Assembly (NCBI GenBank): GCA_029948255.1
Contig: JALIZF010001513.1
Coordinates: 276,001 to 340,000 of the forward strand
Source of the DNA: Telmatactis stephensoni
Lineage: Eukaryota; Cnidaria; Anthozoa; Actiniaria; Isophelliidae
Length of the DNA: 64,000 nucleotides
Reading direction: 5' to 3'
Below are positions 59,092 through 64,000 of this stretch, one piece after another. Below the pieces are notes generated by a model. That model saw nothing but the letters and a program-made list of their open reading frames with translations. It was not told where the DNA came from and made no database searches. How positions within the stretch are numbered: the first letter of the stretch is position 1; each line of letters opens with the position of its first letter. The position numbers were made by a program, and so were the translations under genes.

Positions 59092-61399
59092 AAAAATCAG
59101 AAAACTAGTTCCTACTAATTTCTACATAATTTCCAATATCGTATACACTTATTCTCTTTCTGCTAGGTGGTTATTTGGGCAATTTACTCCTATGAGCCTC
59201 GCTATCATGCTAGGAATCTTGATATCTCGAACGTGGCTGGAGACGGTTGGAATCTACTTATTTACTAAACATTCCACGTGTCAGCTTTCTTCTTCTTGAT
59301 TAATCTAATTGTTCGCCCTCTATCGTCGTCATCGACATTGCCGTGGGATACAATCTTAAACTCCTTTATTGGCTTTCTAATAAGAAGTACGATATCTTGT
59401 ATTATCCCACAAGTGATCACATCAAAATTGATGGTTTTTTTCTGACTATTATTGTGGAGGTGAAAAGTTGTGAGTGGGCAGCTGCTGCCATAATGTTCTG
59501 TGTCTAAATTACTCACTTTCAATTTAGCTAAATAAATGAAATAAGCTGAATAATCAACGGTAGAATCGCTAAAATGCTGTTAATTAACAAGCTAAAGGAG
59601 ATCCGATTGTGTCAGGAAATGAAGGAGTTCAAAAAGGGATCCACTTTTCTGTTAGAATTTCACGGCAGATTTGGAGGTGGGTTGCAGGGGTATACGCACG
59701 CCCTCCTGAGACGACCTTGATCCCTTTTCTAGTTCTCGATACTTTTCAATTCCACTTAAAATATTCTCTGGATCCTTTGGATTATTTTTGATTTGTATAA
59801 CGCTGCAACCCCTCCTTGGAATAACACTGGATCTGCCCCTGCATGTGTACTTAGTGCTAATAGAAAACCTAAACGTGATGTCTTACACGTAATATTAGTA
59901 TTATCTACTTTCTCTTTTAATTCAAAGCGATGTTTCGATCAGGTAGTTAAAAAAATAGGACGTGAAAGAAAACCTATATTAATGTTGAAAAAGCGAGGCT
60001 TGAATTTGTTATTGTTTTGAATATTTACTCTTTGTTTACACTGACAACAGGCAATTGCAAATACAAGTTATGTCAGTAAAACACTCTTTTATAATCTTTG
60101 ATCCTTTTTTTTCGTCATTATTTTTTTCCAGACGCTGTCCATACTAGTGATTCGCACTTCTTCCCTCTTCCCCTTTTCCTTTCCCGAAAGAGAGCTGCGC
60201 GCTTTTTCCCAACAATGATAATAATAATAATATTTATTAACTTCTAGAGCGCGAATATCAATTGGATTATTTTCATCCGCGCTTAGGTAATAAATAAAAA
60301 ATCTATAAAAATATAACGCATTACAATAAAAATAGGCATATCAACACAACTAAAAGGTAAGATATTCAAAATATGCATGGGTTTACGGTATTGTACGGTA
60401 GAACATGTGCGTCACATATTGTGTATGACTTGTAAATTAAGTGTGTTAAGAGAACTACCAAACTATTCATCATAATTACCAAGTGAACAAATGATGAAAC
60501 CAATAATACAGTATTGAAAATTAAAATCAATCGACTACTTAATTGTGTTATTTTCTTGAGTTTTAATCATTTTCTTTTATATTCCTACATTTTACCCTAA
60601 GAGTCAAAGGGCAGGATTTGAAAAAAGTGTAAAACTGATGTTAAACTTTTTAAAGTAACTGTTTCTTGGCACTTTAGCAGTGTTAGCTAAATAAAACCAG
60701 TGCTAAACATTCGAAATACGTAATGCGCTACTTTGTACGTACTTTGTACGTAATTAGCACAAAATCAAATCAAATCAATTTGAACATTCAAGGAGTCAAG
60801 TACCTGACGAGAATGCAATCAACTACTTCAAGTTTTTGATGGGTTCAAGTCAATACCAATTATCCTGGTCCTATATAACCACATTATCATCGATTTGTGT
60901 ATTAGTCAGATCTTAAACAGTAAGCAACAGCGAACGGTTCAAGCCCCTGCAAGGTTAGTAGTATCTTTTTATCTACATCTTTATATACGAGCCCCCTCCC
61001 CACCCCCCACACCCAGAGCAGTGAAATTGTGGAAAGAAAAGGTAATTCGACAAAGCAAGTGCAGACATAGTTCTATTTCTATTTCATGTACACCAACAAA
61101 ACCCCTGGTTACGACCCTGTTATCTATGTGAAACTGACTGTGTTTCGATAGAGGGACCTAGCTGCCTAGCCCGTGTCATGCTCTGCCAGTATCTACTTGA
61201 GATCTGGGATCTGATCTAGTATTCTCTACAGCCACCAACGTTTTACCATACGAGCACAGCCGGGCTATTTTTACACTGTTTGCCGTTTGCCTCGTCAGCT
61301 CCCAGCGTAAAAGGAAAATAGCCTCTGCTCGCAGGGTGCCGAAGTTTAGTCTCATCTCATTCACTGACACCAAGATGACCCCACGTACAGCAGTGACTT
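59092..61399. other. Gene-free interval
   Basis: AT-rich sequence. Open frames of 60-88 codons (59265-59522, 59609-60020, 60895-61131) lack domains and plausible splice context. I see nothing else definite. Confidence 0.4.
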
Positions 61400-61779
61400 C
61401 CCGGGGGGGGGGGGGGGGGGACTCCATTGTAAAAGGATCGGGTATGCTCGTCGGAAATTTTCAAAAATACACCTTAAAGATTTTTTAACCCCTAAGAGAT
61501 ACCAGCGATAACAAGCTAATGAACATTATTATGATGAACACAAAAATGGACGGTCGACACACTTTTGTTGGGCAAATTTCGTCCATTTGAGAACAAGATA
61601 AGTTTAGCAATGGGCTCTTTTGGTATCCTAAAAGATACCAGGAAATGCTAAAACTGTAAATATAAATTTTTACACCCTAAAAGATACCAAATCGCTGATT
61701 TTTACCCTAAGAAATACGACGCGCATACCCGATCCTTTTACAACGGAGTGCTCCCTCCCCCCCCCCCCCCCCCCCCCCG
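61400..61779. mobile_element. G/C-run-ended MITE, copy 5, with perfect 8-bp target duplication
   Basis: G run 61403-61420, C run about 61757-61778, flanked by AGTGACTT at 61392-61399 and 61780-61787. The inside repeats CCCTAAAAGATACC. The clearest member of the family. Confidence 0.85.
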
Positions 61780-62460
61780 AGTGACTTATACATTGGCAAA
61801 TCTAAACGCCTATTCCTCGCTAATCATTCGACAGGCTTTTATTTCATCGAAAATGATTACATTTTCTGAATTATTCTTTACAAAATTTATGTCTCTAAGG
61901 CAATTGTTTCACAAATGTGAATTAAAAATTATACATCAGAAAAAAATTAATCCAATTTCGGGACTTAAATTGACAAAATATAAACTTAATTCATTGTCAG
62001 AGGTTTTTAAAAAAATCTAGTCCTTTTACGGATATTGATTAAAAATAAATTCAACACTTGAAGTGCTAATGTAAATGCTTTTAGACGGCATTTAACTTAC
62101 ACGTTCAATTCATCAGTAGCCTCTTAACACTAGCACTCTACTCCACACGCAAGCTCTCACACTTTACTAAGCTTTTATCGTCATAAGCAATCTGAGTGCA
62201 GCATTCGCCACTCAGTAAATAAGTTGGTATCATTGCTGTCTTTGTTATTACTTTATATCACTGGAAAGTTTTGACCATGTTTCCTGCAGGAAGAAATTTT
62301 TGGGTTTACCACGATGTAAAACCTTCATAAATTGTTCTGTTTTATTTAAATACTTCATTTCGTTTGATTAAGTGCTTTGTTTTTGGCTCTTGTAGTTAAA
62401 ATTTAAGTATACAATCGTCGATTGAACATCAGTTTTATCGATATTTAGCATTTTAGGCGC

Positions 62461-62661
62461 GATGTTGTTGTAGTTTGTTTGTTTTCGTTGTTGTCGTAGT
62501 CGTCGTCATCGTCGTTGTTGTCGTCGTCGTCGTTTGTTGTTGTTATTGTTGTTGGTATTTTTGTTGTTATTGTTGTTGTTATTGTTGTTGCTGCTGTTGT
62601 CGTTGTCGTTTTCGTTGTTGTTGTTTGTTTGTGTGTTTGTTTGTTTGTTTGTTGCTGTTGA
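62461..62661. repeat. (GTT/GTC)n microsatellite
   Basis: Trinucleotide-rich tract, probably in the 5' UTR intron of the peptide gene, ending about 60 bases before its acceptor. Confidence 0.9.
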
Positions 62662-62732
62662 ATTCCCAAATGGTTGACGCAGTTAACTCAAGCATTTAAC
62701 TATGGTTTCTTTTTTCTTTCAGAAACACCAAC

Positions 62733-62969
62733 ATGAACAAGGTTTTGTTGATCTGTTTTTCTCTATTTCTCATCATGTTTGCCCTCTGTCAGCTCTGTCC
62801 GTCTGCGACAGTAATGGAACGTGAGATGGAAGGCGTGGACTTGGAAACTGTAAAACAGCAAAGTAACTCCTATACTGGACTGGTTAAAGACCAAAATGTT
62901 AAAAGGAACGCGATGTATAGAAGAAGACGACGACGTCATGGGGGACGATTTGGTGGAATTGGAAAATGA
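62733..62969 (+). CDS. Small secreted precursor with cationic C-terminus (78 aa)
   Basis: One coding exon. A strong acceptor (TTTTTTCTTTCAG, ending 62722) lies 10 bases before the ATG, implying an upstream non-coding exon. AATAAA lies at 62024+1000 (63024-63029), 55 bases after the stop. Residues 1-21 are a signal peptide (MNKVLLICFSLFLIMFALC). Residues 29-54 are an acidic/neutral pro-region. A dibasic KR at 57-58 is a likely convertase site. The tail 59-78 has six consecutive Arg, then HGGRFGGIGK. The layout of signal, anionic pro-piece, KR and cationic peptide fits a host-defence or neuropeptide precursor. The final Gly-Lys would allow C-terminal amidation after Lys removal. I do not recognise the family. 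Confidence 0.65.
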   Translation: MNKVLLICFSLFLIMFALCQLCPSATVMEREMEGVDLETVKQQSNSYTGLVKDQNVKRNAMYRRRRRRHGGRFGGIGK

Positions 62970-63023
62970 CCGCTTTAAACTACTCAAAACATCATAAATA
63001 CTTGTCACACTGTATGGGATACA

Positions 63024-63029
63024 AATAAA
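63024..63029 (+). terminator. Polyadenylation signal of the peptide gene
   Basis: AATAAA in ACAAATAAAAGCCC, 55 bases after the stop codon. Confidence 0.6.
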
Positions 63030-63079
63030 AGCCCTTGATATGGTTGTAAGGAGTACATGAATTGTCTGCTCAAACTATA

Positions 63080-63715
63080 GATACATCGCACAGACACAGG
63101 CCTATTGTAGACACATATAGACACAATGCATACGATTAAAGTAGACCAGTGGACACAGATCAATAGAAAGGGACCAATATACACAGACCTTTAGACATAG
63201 ACCAATAGACACAGACCCATAGGCACAGCCCTATAGTCATAAACCATAGACAAACCTGTAGACACAGCTTTATAGACACAGACCAATAGACGCAGGCCAA
63301 GAGACCATAATATTAAGAGAGCGAAACTCAGTATTGATGTCTGTGCGATGTTCGTGACGGCTTAGGCTATTTTTAGTAACTTCGCCATCGCGCACGCAAG
63401 GCTCTCAAACAATAGAATTCAAAAATCAAATTCTCTTTGTTGAGAGCCTTGCGCGCGCGATGGCGAAGTTACTAAGAATAGCCTTAGCCGCCACGAACAT
63501 CGCACAGACATCAATACTGAGTTTCGCTCTCTTAGTATTATGGTCTCTTGCACAGGCCCATAGACACAGACCAATAACCACAAACCCATAGACACAGACC
63601 AATAGACACAGACCAATGGACACAGACCTATAAACACAGACAAATGGACACAGACCCATAGACACAGACAAATGGACACAGACCCATAGACAAAAACCCA
63701 GAAACAGATCTATAG
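63080..63715. repeat. Degenerate AGACACAGACCAAT tandem array
   Basis: Irregular 14-16 base units from about 63080 to 63300 and again from 63550 to 63715, interrupted by the foldback element 63301-63547. Open frames in it are shadows of the repeat. Confidence 0.85.
63301..63547. mobile_element. Foldback element inside the tandem array
   Basis: Arms of about 105 bases: GAGACCATAATATTAAGAGA onward pairs with the sequence ending TCTCTTAGTATTATGGTCTC. The loop, with ATAGAATTC, is around 63410-63430. Confidence 0.85.
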
Positions 63716-64000
63716 ACAGTGCATAGACGCATGCATAAGACATATTTGCGAGTAAACAGACGAAGCCGGGTCTACAATCATTGCCAGTATTGTTGGCACG
63801 ATATTGTCGTGATGCGCGCGAAAAGTAGATGGTGATGAGATTGGCTCCCCCCGTGCCCCCTTTACAATGTTGCTGTGAAAATCCCGACACCTACGACTCG
63901 GCAATCAGTTCGAAATACCTTTTATCTAGCAGCAACATTGTACAGGGGGGAGGGGGGTCCAATGGCACGGTCACAAAGTGTACAATTGTAGAAATATCCG

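Noticed and set aside
62445..62699. Val/Cys- and Thr-rich frames
   Set aside because: Translations of the GTT/GTC microsatellite.
63419..63904. Cys/Leu/Val-rich frames of 86 and 154 codons on the - strand
   Set aside because: Shadows of the AGACACAGACC tandem array and the foldback arm; periodic repeats, no start context.

Overview
This is a gene-bearing stretch of an animal nuclear genome. Coding regions are cut by many short spliceosomal introns (GT..AG) and the DNA is AT-rich. It is loaded with palindromic MITE-like elements, minisatellites and microsatellites, and nothing prokaryotic is visible. The gene families are all pan-metazoan. The compact genes and dense palindromic repeats suggest a marine invertebrate, most likely a cnidarian such as an anthozoan, but the species assignment is inference and was not tested.

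Layout: (1) 1-5235, + strand, the 3' part of an SHCBP1 (SHC SH2-binding / nessun dorma) homolog. (2) 5.2-8.0 kb, repeats. (3) 8.0-16.45 kb, a near-identical tandem duplication of an unrecognised 7-exon gene for a two-membrane-segment, highly charged protein. Copy 1 carries a 1-base frameshift. Each copy carries one private insertion (a tRNA-SINE in copy 1, a 1-kb foldback element in copy 2), and the other copy shows the empty site. (4) 17.9-29.9 kb, a head-to-head pair with 82 bases between start codons: ZFAND1 (- strand) and PSMG2 (+ strand), both proteasome-related. (5) 30.9-40.9 kb, - strand, a ZCCHC14/ZCCHC2-type protein with N-terminal domain, PX-like domain, SAM and CCHC knuckle. (6) 46.1-56.5 kb, - strand, a ZDHHC1/ZDHHC11-type palmitoyltransferase. 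(7) 62.73-62.97 kb, + strand, a small secreted precursor with an acidic pro-region and a very cationic C-terminus.

Four complete gene models (ZFAND1 269 aa, PSMG2 273 aa, ZCCHC14-like 724 aa, ZDHHC1-like 499 aa) and the intact orphan copy (458 aa) close in frame at every splice junction I placed, which is strong internal support.

The rest is repeats. One MITE family ends in long G and C runs and is flanked by 8-bp target duplications (four dated copies). Many foldback elements have 30-200 bp arms. A related 22-bp minisatellite occurs in introns of two different genes, and a 24-bp minisatellite lies in a PSMG2 intron. A 2.4-kb element with long direct terminal repeats and a 1.1-kb polypurine tract has split a tRNA-derived SINE. 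The best candidates for undescribed biology are the duplicated orphan membrane gene, the small secreted peptide gene and the G/C-run MITE family.
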